A stretch of 64,000 nucleotides of DNA from Pedobacter ureilyticus (lineage in GTDB: Bacteria > Bacteroidota > Bacteroidia > Sphingobacteriales > Sphingobacteriaceae): assembly GCF_005925345.1 (NCBI RefSeq), contig NZ_SSHJ01000011.1:62001-126000 (forward strand), given 5' to 3'. The notes beneath the pieces are model-generated. The model saw only the letters and a list, made by a program, of their open reading frames with translations, was not told the origin of the DNA and did not search any database. This document shows, piece by piece, positions 33,780 through 43,123 of the stretch. The position numbers and the translations under genes are program-made. The stretch's first letter is position 1. Each line of letters starts with the position of its first letter.

Positions 33780-35318
33780 TTACCCAGCCCAACTCTCTCT
33801 ATCCAAACTTCTATAGTGAATAGCCTCTGCCAAATGTTCAATTGTTATGTTATCGCTACCCGCTAAATCGGCAATGGTACGGGCTACTTTCAAAATACGA
33901 TCGTAAGCACGAGCAGATAAGCCTAGTTTTTCCATGGCCTGCTTAATCAGTCCTCTACCTACTTCATCAATTTCGCAGATTTTTCTTACCATATTAACAC
34001 TCATTTGCGCATTTGAATGTACACCCTCCATTTCCGCAAAACGGACATCCTGTACCTCTCTTGCTTTAATTACTCGTTCTCTAATCAAAGTGCTTTTTTC
34101 CGCAGGGCGAGAGGAAGACAATTCTGAAAAGTTAACCGGCGTTACTTCTACGTGCAAATCAATACGATCTAACAAAGGCCCGGAAATTTTGCTCAAATAC
34201 TTTTGCACCACTCCTGGCCCACATACACATTCTTTTTCGGGATGGTTATAAAAACCACAAGGACAAGGATTCATAGAAGCCACCAACATAAAGCTAGCCG
34301 GATACTCTACCGAAAAACGAGCTCTGGAGATGGTCACTTTCCGATCTTCTAACGGCTGGCGCATTACCTCCAAAACCGTTCGTTTAAACTCGGGCAGCTC
34401 ATCTAAAAACAAAACACCATTATGCGCCAAAGAAATTTCGCCAGGTTGTGGGTTCATGCCCCCGCCAACTAAGGCTACATCAGAAATAGTATGGTGCGGC
34501 GAGCGGTATGGCCTTTCGGTCATTAATGCATTGGCGGCGGGCAAACGGCCAGCTACCGAATATATTTTGGTGCTTTCTAAAGCTTCGGGCAAGTTTAAAG
34601 GAGGCAAAATAGTAGGCAACCTTTTTGCTAGCATGGTCTTACCAGCTCCTGGCGGGCCAATTAAAATCACATTGTGACCTCCAGCTGCCGCAATTTCCAA
34701 CGCTCTTTTGATATTTTCCTGCCCTTTTACATCAGAGAAGTCTTGTTCGTAACTATTGATCTGTTTGTAAAATTCTTTACGCGTATCTATTTGGACAGGT
34801 TGTGGCTGTTCCTTACCCGTAAAAAAATTAATTACATCCAGCAAACTGTCCATGCCATAAACTTCTAAATCATTCACTATGGCAGCTTCATTTGCATTTA
34901 CGTTTGGGAGGATTAAACCTTTAAATCCTTCTTTTCTAGCTTGTATGGCAATGGGCAATGCGCCTCTAATACTTTGCAAGCCACCATCTAAAGATAGCTC
35001 GCCCATAATGACATAACCACTCAACTTTTCTGCATCAATCTGTCCCGAAGCGGCTAAAATGCCAATGGCAATCGTCAAATCATAGGCAGATCCTTCCTTC
35101 CTGATATCAGCAGGTGCTAAATTAACCAGTATTTTTTGTCGAGGCATGTGATAGCCCGCAATACGAACAGCGCTTTCTACACGGTATTGGCTTTCTTTAA
35201 CGGCATTATCTGGCAATCCCACCATATAATAACTGCTACCGGCACCAATATTCACTTCGATGGTAATGGTAATTGCGTCTACACCATAAACGGCACTTCC
35301 ATAGGTTTTTACAAGCAT
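33780..35318 (-). CDS. yifB: YifB/ComM family Mg-chelatase-like AAA ATPase
   Basis: The 512-residue protein has an N-terminal ChlI-like/Lon-protease-like domain (YMVGLPDNAVKESQYRV, LVNLAPADIRKEGSAYDL), the ATPase core with Walker A GPPGAGKTMLAKRLP and downstream SPHHTISDVALVGGG and HNGVLFLDELPEF, a zinc-like cysteine group (NPCPCGFYNHPEKECVC), and the C-terminal lid. ComM, the best-studied member, is a hexameric helicase that promotes branch migration during natural transformation. Length is normal. Whether this organism is competent is not shown by anything here. Confidence 0.92.
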   Translation of the reverse strand: MLVKTYGSAVYGVDAITITIEVNIGAGSSYYMVGLPDNAVKESQYRVESAVRIAGYHMPRQKILVNLAPADIRKEGSAYDLTIAIGILAASGQIDAEKLSGYVIMGELSLDGGLQSIRGALPIAIQARKEGFKGLILPNVNANEAAIVNDLEVYGMDSLLDVINFFTGKEQPQPVQIDTRKEFYKQINSYEQDFSDVKGQENIKRALEIAAAGGHNVILIGPPGAGKTMLAKRLPTILPPLNLPEALESTKIYSVAGRLPAANALMTERPYRSPHHTISDVALVGGGMNPQPGEISLAHNGVLFLDELPEFKRTVLEVMRQPLEDRKVTISRARFSVEYPASFMLVASMNPCPCGFYNHPEKECVCGPGVVQKYLSKISGPLLDRIDLHVEVTPVNFSELSSSRPAEKSTLIRERVIKAREVQDVRFAEMEGVHSNAQMSVNMVRKICEIDEVGRGLIKQAMEKLGLSARAYDRILKVARTIADLAGSDNITIEHLAEAIHYRSLDRESWAG

Positions 35319-35349
35319 AGATAAAGATGTTTTTCAACATCAAGATAGA

Positions 35350-35357
35350 CAAATTTA
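35350..35357 (-). promoter_or_regulatory. Candidate -7 box for yifB
   Basis: The minus strand reads TAAATTTG (consensus TAnnTTTG), 31 bases upstream of the yifB ATG and just downstream of the terminator hairpin that ends the pfkA transcript. No good -33 element is seen. Confidence 0.35.
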
Positions 35358-35364
35358 ATGAAAC

Positions 35365-35396
35365 AAAAAAGGGACGGTGGTTAAACCTATCCCTTT
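35365..35396 (-). terminator. Intrinsic terminator after pfkA
   Basis: On the minus strand a 7-base stem AAAGGGA / TCCCTTT (plus-strand arms 35390-35396 and 35368-35374) with a 15-base loop runs into a T-tract. It lies about 90 bases past the pfkA stop and before the yifB promoter. Confidence 0.6.
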
Positions 35397-35486
35397 AAAT
35401 ATTTACAAACTAAACTTTATCGCTAGTAACCACCAGCCTTTTTGGCTAAAGCAGCTATTAGAAAAGTAGCCTTGGCTTTACAATAA

Positions 35487-36470
35487 TTACAATGACAAAA
35501 TCTCTGCTAATTGTAACCATGCTGGCGTAACTTGAGCGGCATCGATATGCTTAATAGCTTTAGAAAACGGTGTAAACACAATTTCCTTATTAATTTGGCC
35601 AGCCATTACTTTAGATTTACCCGCCAACAAACCTTCTACCGCAGCTACGCCTAAACGACTTGCCAATACCCTATCTGCACAAGAAGGACTGCCGCCACGT
35701 TGAATATGACCCAATACCGAAACACGGATATCATGATGAGGAAATTTTTCTTTTAAAACCTCGCCAACATTGTAGGCACCTCCTGCTTCGTCGCCCTCGG
35801 CTACTACAATAATTTTTGATGCTTTGTCTTTACGTCCATGTTCTACCCTTTCAATCAAATCTTCGGTAGTCATTTTAGCCTCCGGAATTAAAATAGCCTC
35901 GGCTCCAACACCAATACCACTTCTCAAAGCGATCAAGCCCGAATCACGGCCCATTACCTCTACAATGAAAAGCCGATCATGAGATTCTGCAGTGTCCCTA
36001 ATTTTATCTACCGCATTTACAACAGTATTAATGGCCGTATCGTAACCTATGGTTAAATCCGTACCTTCTAAATCATTATCAATGGTGCCTGGCAAGCCAA
36101 TAATTGGAAAATCGTATTCTTGGGAGAAGATATCCGCTCCCGTAAAAGTTCCGTCGCCACCAATCACCACTAAGGCATCAATGTTACTTTCAATTAGGTT
36201 TTTATAAGCTTTAGCTCTTCCTTCTGGCGTCCTAAATTCATCACAACGGGCAGTCTTTAAAATGGTTCCTCCACGTTGAATGATATTGGCCACAGATTTG
36301 CCATCCATCGGAAAAAAATCAGCGTTAATTAAACCGTCATACCCCCTTAAAATGCCTGTAACTTTTAACTTGTAGTATAAACTACCTCTAACAACGGCCC
36401 TAATGGCTGCATTCATTCCTGGAGAATCTCCTCCAGAAGTTAGCACCCCTATATTTTGTATCTTACTCAT
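35487..36470 (-). CDS. pfkA: ATP-dependent 6-phosphofructokinase
   Basis: The 327-residue glycolytic kinase has LTSGGDSPGMNAAIRAVVR at the N-terminus, VIGGDGTFTGA (ATP site), PGTIDNDLEGTDLTIGYDTA (catalytic Asp in TIDND), VEVMGRDSGLIAL and GHIQRGGSPSCADR. It phosphorylates fructose 6-phosphate to the 1,6-bisphosphate. The glycine after GGDG fits ATP rather than pyrophosphate use. The ATG follows the DsbD-like stop with no gap, so the two may be co-transcribed despite unrelated functions. Confidence 0.96.
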   Translation of the reverse strand: MSKIQNIGVLTSGGDSPGMNAAIRAVVRGSLYYKLKVTGILRGYDGLINADFFPMDGKSVANIIQRGGTILKTARCDEFRTPEGRAKAYKNLIESNIDALVVIGGDGTFTGADIFSQEYDFPIIGLPGTIDNDLEGTDLTIGYDTAINTVVNAVDKIRDTAESHDRLFIVEVMGRDSGLIALRSGIGVGAEAILIPEAKMTTEDLIERVEHGRKDKASKIIVVAEGDEAGGAYNVGEVLKEKFPHHDIRVSVLGHIQRGGSPSCADRVLASRLGVAAVEGLLAGKSKVMAGQINKEIVFTPFSKAIKHIDAAQVTPAWLQLAEILSL

Positions 36471-38153
36471 TTATTTTTTGTTCGCAAATTCAGTTAAACC
36501 TTTATCGAGGTAACCCAAATAGGCATCTATATTAAATTCTACTCCAATTGGCGGAGAAACCAGTTCTTTTTCTTCGGTATCTAACAACACATAATAAGGT
36601 TGGGCAATAGTACCAAATCTTTCCGCCTGCAAATGTTGGAATTTTTTTCCAACCGTGTTTACTTGAGTTTTCAAGATTTGCGAATAAAATTGTTCGCTTT
36701 CTGGCAAAGCAGTTTTATCATCAGTATATAAAGAAACTACAATATAGTCTTCCTTTAACTTTTTTAACACTCTTTTGTCAGACCATACGCGGGCTTCCAT
36801 TTCTCTGCAGTTTACGCAACCGTGACCCGTAAAATCTAAAAACAAGGGCTTATTTACTTCTTTAGCATAAGCCAAAGCTTCTTCGTAATCAAAGTAGCCA
36901 TCAATTCCATGTGGGATATGAAGAAAATCTGCATATTTTTTCTTTTTGCCAGATTCATCGCCATGCGAAGCGGTGCCACTACCCTCTCCAATAACAAAAT
37001 CTTGTGTAGCCAACGGCGGCACCAATGCACTCACAGCTTTTAAAGGAGCGCCAAACAAACCAGGAATTAAATACACTGCAAAAACAAAACTTGCTACAGC
37101 GATAAAAAACCTCGGTACCGAGATATAAGGCAAATCACTATCGTGAGAAAATTTGATTTTCCCCAACAAATAAACACCTAAAAGGATGGCCAAAACTATC
37201 CAAATGGCTAAGAAAACTTCTCTATCTAAAATACCCCAATGATAAGCTAGGTCTGCCGTAGAAAGAAATTTTAGTGACAAACCCAATTCTAAGAAACCCA
37301 ATACTACTTTAACCGAATTTAACCAACCCCCAGATTTAGGCAAGCCAGTCATTAAGCTTGGGAATACCGCAAATGTTGTAAAAATTAAAGCTAACGAAAG
37401 CGAAAAACCAAACATCACCACAACTGGCGTAAGCAAATCTGTATTGATAGCTACCAAAGAGGTTCCAATTAGTGGCCCAGTGCAAGAGAAAGATACCACA
37501 GCTAAAGTCGCCGCCATAAAAAATATCCCACCTAAGCCTTTAGAATCTGATTTCGCATCGAGCTTGTTTACTATAGAGCTTGGCAACATAATTTCAAACG
37601 CTCCCAAAAAGGAGATACCAAATATCAACAGGATAATGAATATAAATACATTAAAGAAACCATCGGTTGATATTTGATTAAGCGCACTTGCTCCCCAAAT
37701 TAAAGTGATGATAATACCTAAACCCACATAAATAACAATGATAGACAGGCCATAGATAATGGCACTTCTGATGCCTTTGGCTTTACTTTCGGCCCGTTTG
37801 GTGAAAAATCCAACCGTAAGGGGCACCATTGGAAAAATACAAGGCAAAAAGAATGCAGCTAAGCCCGCCAATAGGCCCAACCCGAAGGTAACCCAAAGTG
37901 ATGTTGGTTCGGTTGCAGGCGCAGCTGTTGCACTTCCACTTTTAACCGTATCTGTTACGACTTCTTTTGATGCAGGAATTTTACTGTTGGCAATGCTATC
38001 TTCTGCAGAACCAATGGTGGTAAATTCTATGTCACCTATATCGGCAGTAGTTGCAGCAGTGTCTTCTTTAGAATCTTGTGCGTAACTACTATCGGCATAA
38101 AACACCGAAAATAATGCTATTAAAAGCACCAATAATAAATTTTGTTTATTCAT
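36471..38153 (-). CDS. DsbD-like thiol:disulfide transporter lacking the alpha domain
   Basis: The 560-residue protein has a signal peptide (to SSYAQ, residue 26), a low-complexity linker to about 85, a CcdA/DsbD-type membrane domain of about eight helices (FFLPCIFPMVPLTVGFF near 102-118 and SFSCTGPLIGTSLV near 220-233 carry the cysteine-proline motifs), and a C-terminal thioredoxin domain with GHGCVNCREMEARVW (C-V-N-C). It would carry electrons from the cytoplasm to the periplasm. The N-terminal immunoglobulin-like domain of E. coli DsbD is absent here; a DsbD-alpha-like protein is encoded 244 bases upstream on the same strand. Confidence 0.88.
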   Translation of the reverse strand: MNKQNLLLVLLIALFSVFYADSSYAQDSKEDTAATTADIGDIEFTTIGSAEDSIANSKIPASKEVVTDTVKSGSATAAPATEPTSLWVTFGLGLLAGLAAFFLPCIFPMVPLTVGFFTKRAESKAKGIRSAIIYGLSIIVIYVGLGIIITLIWGASALNQISTDGFFNVFIFIILLIFGISFLGAFEIMLPSSIVNKLDAKSDSKGLGGIFFMAATLAVVSFSCTGPLIGTSLVAINTDLLTPVVVMFGFSLSLALIFTTFAVFPSLMTGLPKSGGWLNSVKVVLGFLELGLSLKFLSTADLAYHWGILDREVFLAIWIVLAILLGVYLLGKIKFSHDSDLPYISVPRFFIAVASFVFAVYLIPGLFGAPLKAVSALVPPLATQDFVIGEGSGTASHGDESGKKKKYADFLHIPHGIDGYFDYEEALAYAKEVNKPLFLDFTGHGCVNCREMEARVWSDKRVLKKLKEDYIVVSLYTDDKTALPESEQFYSQILKTQVNTVGKKFQHLQAERFGTIAQPYYVLLDTEEKELVSPPIGVEFNIDAYLGYLDKGLTEFANKK

Positions 38154-38348
38154 TTGTGTGTTGTGTTGAAGGTGTGAAATTAATGATAATTTTCTATTTA
38201 TCAGGTCAATCGCACATCATAAAAGTCTATCAGTTTAGATACAACAAAAGCGAAGTTTATTTTACTAGAATTGAGGATTTAACCCAAGAGTGTAGTCAGT
38301 TAATACTAAAGCGGTTAAACCAGTAGGTTTTACTAAAAGCCGTAAATA

Positions 38349-38378
38349 AAGAAAGGAACACCATGGCGTTCCTTTCTT
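38349..38378 (-). terminator. Terminator of the DsbD-alpha-like gene
   Basis: An 11-base stem, AAGAAAGGAAC (38349-38359) against GTTCCTTTCTT (38368-38378), with an 8-base loop is followed on the minus strand by TTTATTT. It lies 20 bases beyond the stop codon, so the gene is probably not read through into dsbD by default. Confidence 0.7.
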
Positions 38379-38397
38379 GCTTACAATATAAATCGAA

Positions 38398-38847
38398 TTA
38401 TTTTACTGGGATACTAAAACTAACTTCACTTGGTGGCAAACATTGCTTATCATCGCAAACCATAAACTCTACCTTACCTTTTACAGCAGTAGTAGCTTTA
38501 TTCAATTTTACCTTTTGCGTAAAAAGCACTTCGTTCTCAAAGTAACTTACATCCATTTTAAATACTTTTTCATACTTAGTAATAGGCTTAGGCTCCATTG
38601 TTTTACCTACCAAAGTATAATCTTTTGAAGACGTAAAAGTAAACTCAGTTCTATTTGGGCCACCTGGCTTCATGTTTTGCGAATAAAGATGCCAATTAGG
38701 ATCTATGCTAGCTTTAATGTAAAGAGTTGCTTCGTTTTTACCGGTTTTTTTTGCCGCATATTGCCATGTAACTGGATTTTCCAATTGGGCAAACGCACTG
38801 ATGGTGGTCATTACTACCATCGTTAGGATTAAAGTGATTTTTTTCAT
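38398..38847 (-). CDS. Periplasmic DsbD N-terminal (alpha) domain protein
   Basis: The protein has 149 residues from the ATG at 38847; a TTG at 38874 would place nine residues ahead of the signal peptide. After the signal peptide (ending AFAQ) the sequence matches the DsbD alpha domain: VTWQYAAKKTGKNEATLYIKA, WHLYSQNMKPGGPNRTEF, and the cysteine pair in FMVCDDKQCLPP. In DsbD this domain receives electrons from the C-terminal thioredoxin and passes them to client oxidoreductases. As a free protein it probably partners the alpha-less DsbD encoded next to it. A terminator separates the two genes. Confidence 0.82.
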   Translation of the reverse strand: MKKITLILTMVVMTTISAFAQLENPVTWQYAAKKTGKNEATLYIKASIDPNWHLYSQNMKPGGPNRTEFTFTSSKDYTLVGKTMEPKPITKYEKVFKMDVSYFENEVLFTQKVKLNKATTAVKGKVEFMVCDDKQCLPPSEVSFSIPVK

Positions 38848-38892
38848 GTGTTTATAAAAGTTAGTCAAATACAATTTTAATGTTCTAGGTGG

Positions 38893-39663
38893 TTAAATAA
38901 AAGCAACTTCCTTAAACCCAAATTCGACAGTCGCCGAGTCAATTGGTTTAATTCTTAATAAGCCTGTTTCACTAATACCTTCTATTTTACCTTCAAAAAC
39001 TTGGCCATTGTGGTTATACCTTGCAATTTTATTTAACCTATACAGCCTACTAACGTACAAATCTCTCAAGTTTGTACCTCTACCGGCTCTTAATTTTAAA
39101 TATAACTGTTCAATTTGCGTGCAAATCTCAGCCAAAAGAGCCATTAAATTTACATCTTGTTGTAAAATTTGTGCTATCGAAACTGTTCTATCTTTAAGCT
39201 CGCCTTCAAACACCAACTGGTTAATGTTTAATCCTATGCCAATAATGCTTTGTTTAATCAATCTGCCAACAATCAAATTTTCTATCAAAACGCCGCCAAT
39301 TTTCTTATCATTCAAATAAATATCATTTGGCCACTTTACAGTTAGTCCATCTGGCAAATACTTTAGCAAAACATCATTTAACGCAACAGAAACAAGCATA
39401 TTTAAAACAAACTGCTGCTCTATAGCAATAAAACTTGGCCTTAACAACAAACTGAACGTTAAATTTTTACCGGGTTCTGCATGCCACACGTTACCTAATT
39501 GCCCTCTCCCAGCAAACTGATGCTCTGCCATAATTACAGTACCTTCTGGCAATGGCTCGGAATTTGAAGTTAAGTTTTTCAGATAATTATTAGTAGAATC
39601 AACCGCTGATAATTTGATGAGATTTTGACCAACAAATAATGTTGAAAAAGTGTTATTTTGCAA
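38893..39663 (-). CDS. birA: Biotin-[acetyl-CoA-carboxylase] ligase
   Basis: This 256-residue class I biotin protein ligase lacks a DNA-binding domain. Catalytic segments are AVDSTNNYLKNL, EHQFAGRGQLGNVWHAEPGKNLTFSLLL (the GRGRxGxxW-type biotinyl-AMP loop), VKWPNDIYLNDKKIGGVLIEN and GIGLNIN. It activates biotin with ATP and attaches it to the carboxyl-carrier protein. The start codon is TTG at 39663, since no ATG or GTG lies between it and the upstream stop, and a -7 box fits it. It is divergent from rsfS. Confidence 0.92.
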   Translation of the reverse strand: MQNNTFSTLFVGQNLIKLSAVDSTNNYLKNLTSNSEPLPEGTVIMAEHQFAGRGQLGNVWHAEPGKNLTFSLLLRPSFIAIEQQFVLNMLVSVALNDVLLKYLPDGLTVKWPNDIYLNDKKIGGVLIENLIVGRLIKQSIIGIGLNINQLVFEGELKDRTVSIAQILQQDVNLMALLAEICTQIEQLYLKLRAGRGTNLRDLYVSRLYRLNKIARYNHNGQVFEGKIEGISETGLLRIKPIDSATVEFGFKEVAFI

Positions 39664-39691
39664 GTGTTGATTTTTATAATTTATTGAAGAC

Positions 39692-39699
39692 CAAAATTA
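39692..39699 (-). promoter_or_regulatory. birA -7 promoter box
   Basis: The minus strand reads TAATTTTG, a match to TAnnTTTG, ending 28 bases before the TTG start. It lies in the 45-base gap shared with rsfS on the other strand. Confidence 0.4.
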
Positions 39700-39708
39700 A
39701 TTTTTTTA

Positions 39709-40083
39709 ATGGTAAAAAAGAAAAATGCCAACCTTTCTACATACCTATCTGAAATAGCCGTACAAGGCATTCAAGAAAAAAAAGGGAACGATATTGTGCG
39801 ATTAGATTTAAGGGAACTGAACAGCTCAGTTTCTGATTATTTTGTAATTTGTAATGCAGATTCTTCTACGCAAGTAAAAGCAATTGCCGATAGTGTAGAG
39901 GATGAGATCTATAAATTAACCCAAACCCACCCCTGGAGAAAAGAAGGACAAGACAACGCAGAGTGGATTATTTTAGACTATTTAGACGTTGTAATTCATA
40001 TATTTAGGACCGAGAAACGTGATTTCTTTGGTATAGAAGAATTATGGGGCGATGCAGAAGCCACCACATATAAGAGTGCATAA
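39709..40083 (+). CDS. rsfS: Ribosome silencing factor RsfS/YbeB
   Basis: The 124-residue protein has the family core LDLRELNSSVSDYFVICNADSSTQVKAIADSVEDE and the C-terminal GQDNAEWIILDYLDVVIHIF and RDFFGIEELWGDAE. RsfS binds ribosomal protein L14 on the 50S subunit and blocks subunit joining when nutrients are scarce. The stop is 19 bases before the ftsH start, so the two form an operon, divergent from birA. Confidence 0.95.
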   Translation: MVKKKNANLSTYLSEIAVQGIQEKKGNDIVRLDLRELNSSVSDYFVICNADSSTQVKAIADSVEDEIYKLTQTHPWRKEGQDNAEWIILDYLDVVIHIFRTEKRDFFGIEELWGDAEATTYKSA

Positions 40084-40102
40084 CTCGTTAACAAGATTTT
40101 AC

Positions 40103-42193
40103 ATGGAACAGAAAAACAATTCAACCAACCCAACAGATAAGCCCAATAAACCAGCTAAGCGAATGCCTAACATTCCTAAACGCCCTCAAAAAACACCAAA
40201 ATTTAACATTTTTTGGGTGTATGCAGCCATCATTATTGGGCTTATAGCAGTCAACTTCCTATTTAATTCTGATAATGCCCAACAGGTAAGTTATAGTACT
40301 TTCGAAAAAGAAATGCTTATCCCAGGTGATGTGCAAAAAATTATCTCCTATAAAGCAGACGACATTGTGAAGGCTGAGGTATATATTAAAGACGCCAAAA
40401 AGGAAGATCCGAAGTATAAGAAATATCAAAACAAAACTGGTTTCGGAAACAGCAAAGGACCGATGGTAGTTTTCAATGCTGCATCGCCAGATCAGTTAGA
40501 TAGGCTATTGAAAGAATCTCAGGTTAACGTACCAGCAGAAAACCAGATCAAAGCAGAGCCAGTTTCAAAATCTAATGCGTGGGCAGGTGTGTTTATCAAT
40601 ATCATTTTACCACTACTACTATTTGCAGGCCTGTGGATTTTTATGATGCGCCGTATGAGTGGCGGCGGAGGCGGTGGAGGCGGCCAGATCTTCAATATTG
40701 GCAAATCTAAAGCAACATTATTTGATAAAGAGAGCCAAGTGAACATTACATTTAATGATGTTGCTGGTTTAACCGAGGCCAAGCAAGAAGTAATGGAAAT
40801 TGTAGATTTCTTGAAAAACCCTAAAAGATATACCAATTTGGGAGGTAAAATTCCAAAAGGTGCTTTATTAGTTGGTTCGCCGGGTACTGGTAAAACTTTA
40901 TTGGCCAAGGCTGTAGCTGGCGAAGCTCAAGTTCCTTTTTTCTCTTTATCAGGATCTGATTTTGTGGAGATGTTTGTAGGTGTAGGTGCGTCTCGCGTTC
41001 GCGATTTATTTAAGCAAGCTAAAGACAAGGCTCCTTGTATCATCTTTATTGATGAGATTGATGCCATTGGCAGAGCCAGAGGAAAAGGCAACATGATGGG
41101 CGGAAATGATGAGCGTGAAAATACCTTGAACCAATTGCTAGTTGAAATGGACGGTTTTGGTACCGATAGCGGCATCATTATTATGGCAGCAACCAATAGA
41201 GCCGATGTATTAGACAACGCCCTGCTAAGACCAGGCCGTTTTGATAGACAGATTTACGTTGACATGCCAGACATTAACGAACGTAAAGAAATCTTCAATG
41301 TGCATTTGAAACCAATTAAATTAGAAGATAACATTGATATCAACTTTTTGGCAAAACAAACACCCGGTTTTTCTGGTGCCGACATCGCCAACTTGTGTAA
41401 CGAAGCAGCACTAATTGCAGCAAGGAAAGGACACGAATCGGTAACAAAACAAGACTTTTTAGACGCCGTAGATAGAATTATTGGCGGTTTAGAAAAGAAA
41501 AACAAAATCATTACCAAAGAAGAAAAACGAGCAATTGCTTTTCACGAAGCAGGACACGCAACCGTTTCTTGGTTATTGCCACATGCGCATCCACTAATTA
41601 AAGTAACTATTGTACCGCGTGGACAATCTTTAGGTGCTGCTTGGTATTTACCAGAAGAAAGAAGTATTACTACCACAGAACAAATTTTAGACGAAATGTG
41701 TGCTACCATGGGCGGTAGAGCTGCAGAGAAAATTACTTTTGGCAAAATTAGTACTGGAGCTTTAAGCGATCTAGAAAAAGTAACTAAGCAGGCTTATGCC
41801 ATGGTCTCTATGTATGGCTTAAACGATAAGCTAGGTAATATTTCTTACTACGATTCTAGGGGTCAAGAAAGCTTCACCAAGCCTTACTCTGAAGCAACTG
41901 CCAGAATTATTGACGAAGAGGCCAGCAAAATTATTGAAGAACAATATGCCCGTGCCTTGCAAATATTAGCAGACAACCAAGAAAACTTGGGTAAACTGGC
42001 AGAAAAGCTCCTAACTTCTGAAGTGATCTTTAAAGAAGATTTGGAGGAAATTTTTGGAAAGCGCCCGTCTGATAACGAAGGCACCGAACTATTGGCAGAA
42101 AACGTTCCTTTTGAAAATGTTACGCCGAGCGAAGTTCCAACGTTAGAAAACAAAGACCTTCCTAATAACAACAATACAGGAGTTAGTCATTAA
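40103..42193 (+). CDS. ftsH: ATP-dependent zinc metalloprotease FtsH
   Basis: The protein has 696 residues from the ATG at 40103; an upstream in-frame start at 40052 would overlap rsfS and adds unconserved residues. It has two membrane helices (about 35-52 and 160-182), a glycine run GGGGGGGG after the second, an AAA domain with Walker A GSPGTGKT, Walker [10 protein letters not shown] and the second region of homology [21 protein letters not shown], and a protease domain with HEAGH. FtsH degrades misassembled membrane proteins and regulators. The acidic tail is variable. Confidence 0.96.
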   Translation: MEQKNNSTNPTDKPNKPAKRMPNIPKRPQKTPKFNIFWVYAAIIIGLIAVNFLFNSDNAQQVSYSTFEKEMLIPGDVQKIISYKADDIVKAEVYIKDAKKEDPKYKKYQNKTGFGNSKGPMVVFNAASPDQLDRLLKESQVNVPAENQIKAEPVSKSNAWAGVFINIILPLLLFAGLWIFMMRRMSGGGGGGGGQIFNIGKSKATLFDKESQVNITFNDVAGLTEAKQEVMEIVDFLKNPKRYTNLGGKIPKGALLVGSPGTGKTLLAKAVAGEAQVPFFSLSGSDFVEMFVGVGASRVRDLFKQAKDKAPCIIFIDEIDAIGRARGKGNMMGGNDERENTLNQLLVEMDGFGTDSGIIIMAATNRADVLDNALLRPGRFDRQIYVDMPDINERKEIFNVHLKPIKLEDNIDINFLAKQTPGFSGADIANLCNEAALIAARKGHESVTKQDFLDAVDRIIGGLEKKNKIITKEEKRAIAFHEAGHATVSWLLPHAHPLIKVTIVPRGQSLGAAWYLPEERSITTTEQILDEMCATMGGRAAEKITFGKISTGALSDLEKVTKQAYAMVSMYGLNDKLGNISYYDSRGQESFTKPYSEATARIIDEEASKIIEEQYARALQILADNQENLGKLAEKLLTSEVIFKEDLEEIFGKRPSDNEGTELLAENVPFENVTPSEVPTLENKDLPNNNNTGVSH

Positions 42194-42198
42194 ATTTT

Positions 42199-42228
42199 AT
42201 CCCGAGGTAAACTCGGGATTTTTTTTTT
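42199..42228 (+). terminator. Intrinsic terminator of rsfS-ftsH
   Basis: A perfect stem ATCCCGAG (42199-42206) / CTCGGGAT (42212-42219) with a GTAAA loop is followed by about ten T residues, 5 bases after the ftsH stop. This is the clearest terminator in the window. Confidence 0.92.
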
Positions 42229-42244
42229 GTACTGCTATTTTACG

Positions 42245-42327
42245 GCCACAGATGCACAAATTTTTGACGCGAGAATAAATTATATTTTTTAAACGATTAA
42301 AATTTATAGAGAAATACCATCTGTGGC
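42245..42327. repeat. Extragenic palindrome, GCCACAGATGCACA family, copy 2
   Basis: The left end GCCACAGATGCACA (42245-42258) matches copies at 16597 and 58755. The right end ATCTGTGGC (42319-42327) pairs with the first nine bases. The centre is AT-rich and unlike the other copies. Confidence 0.75.
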
Positions 42328-42364
42328 TAAAAATTCTCAGCAACATCAATAATTTTTACTTTCC

Positions 42365-42396
42365 TTGATAACGCAACATTACAATACTTACATTTG
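42365..42396 (+). promoter_or_regulatory. Promoter of the LUD-domain gene
   Basis: A -33-like TTG (42365-42367) is separated by 21 bases from a -7 box TACATTTG (42389-42396), which ends 6 bases before the ATG at 42403. The start site is therefore at or next to the start codon. Confidence 0.5.
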
Positions 42397-42402
42397 CAAG
42401 CA

Positions 42403-43047
42403 ATGAAAGAAAACATTACCTCAAAAGAATTAATGCTTAAAAAGATAAGGAAAGCGCTATTGGAAAAACGTGACAATCCTTATCCTAATTTAGAAGAAAA
42501 TCCGCTTTACCAACAAAATGAAGAGGAGCTTGAAATTCTATTTGCCGAGCAGCTGAGCGCCGTGTCAGGAAATTTTATTTTCTGCGAAAACGGAGTTGAT
42601 TTTATTGAGAACATTCTGGAATTGGCCGATAGATATAAATGGCGCAAAATTTATTGTTGGGAGCCCGAACTGCAACAACTGTTAAGCACCTATGAATTTC
42701 CGTTCTACCAAACCGATAAAGATTTTGAACAAGCTGAAGTAGGAATTACCATGTGCGAAGCTTTGGTGGCTCGCAACGGTTCGGTAATGGTAAGTAATCA
42801 CAATGCCGCAGGCAGAAGGTTAAGTATTTTTCCACACCACCATATTGTAATAGCCAGAACAGGCCAATTGGTGTTAGATCTGAAAGATGCTTTTCAGCTA
42901 CTAAAAAATAAATATGGCAATCAACTACCAACCATGATTAGCAATATTACCGGACCCAGCCGCACTGCCGACATTGAAAAAACTTTAGTGTTGGGCGCAC
43001 ACGGCCCTAAAGAACTTTTTGTATTCCTAATTGATGAATTTTCTTAA
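42403..43047 (+). CDS. LUD-domain protein (LutC/YkgG-like)
   Basis: The protein has 214 residues from the ATG at 42403; a TTG three codons upstream overlaps the -7 box. A helical N-terminus is followed by the LUD fold: VGITMCEALVARNGSVMVSNHNAAGRRLSIFPHHHIVIARTGQLV is the conserved core (in segments), ending with ISNITGPSRTADIEKTLVLGAHGPKELFVFLID. LutC acts with LutA and LutB in lactate oxidation, but neither partner lies nearby. The HGPKEL ending and solitary context are typical of the ftsH-linked LUD proteins I recall from Bacteroidota, whose role is unclear. Confidence 0.82.
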   Translation: MKENITSKELMLKKIRKALLEKRDNPYPNLEENPLYQQNEEELEILFAEQLSAVSGNFIFCENGVDFIENILELADRYKWRKIYCWEPELQQLLSTYEFPFYQTDKDFEQAEVGITMCEALVARNGSVMVSNHNAAGRRLSIFPHHHIVIARTGQLVLDLKDAFQLLKNKYGNQLPTMISNITGPSRTADIEKTLVLGAHGPKELFVFLIDEFS

Positions 43048-43123
43048 AGAATTTTGTTCTATCCTTAAACAGTATTACATTTATACCAAATACCAAATTG
43101 GTTTAAAGTAATTTTCTTTTTAT

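Noticed and set aside
38078..38326. 82-codon plus-strand frame upstream of the DsbD-like gene
   Set aside because: It starts within the DsbD signal-peptide region in antisense and lacks protein-like features.
42403..43047. Lactate utilisation operon
   Set aside because: Only a LutC-like LUD protein is present; LutA and LutB are not encoded in the window.
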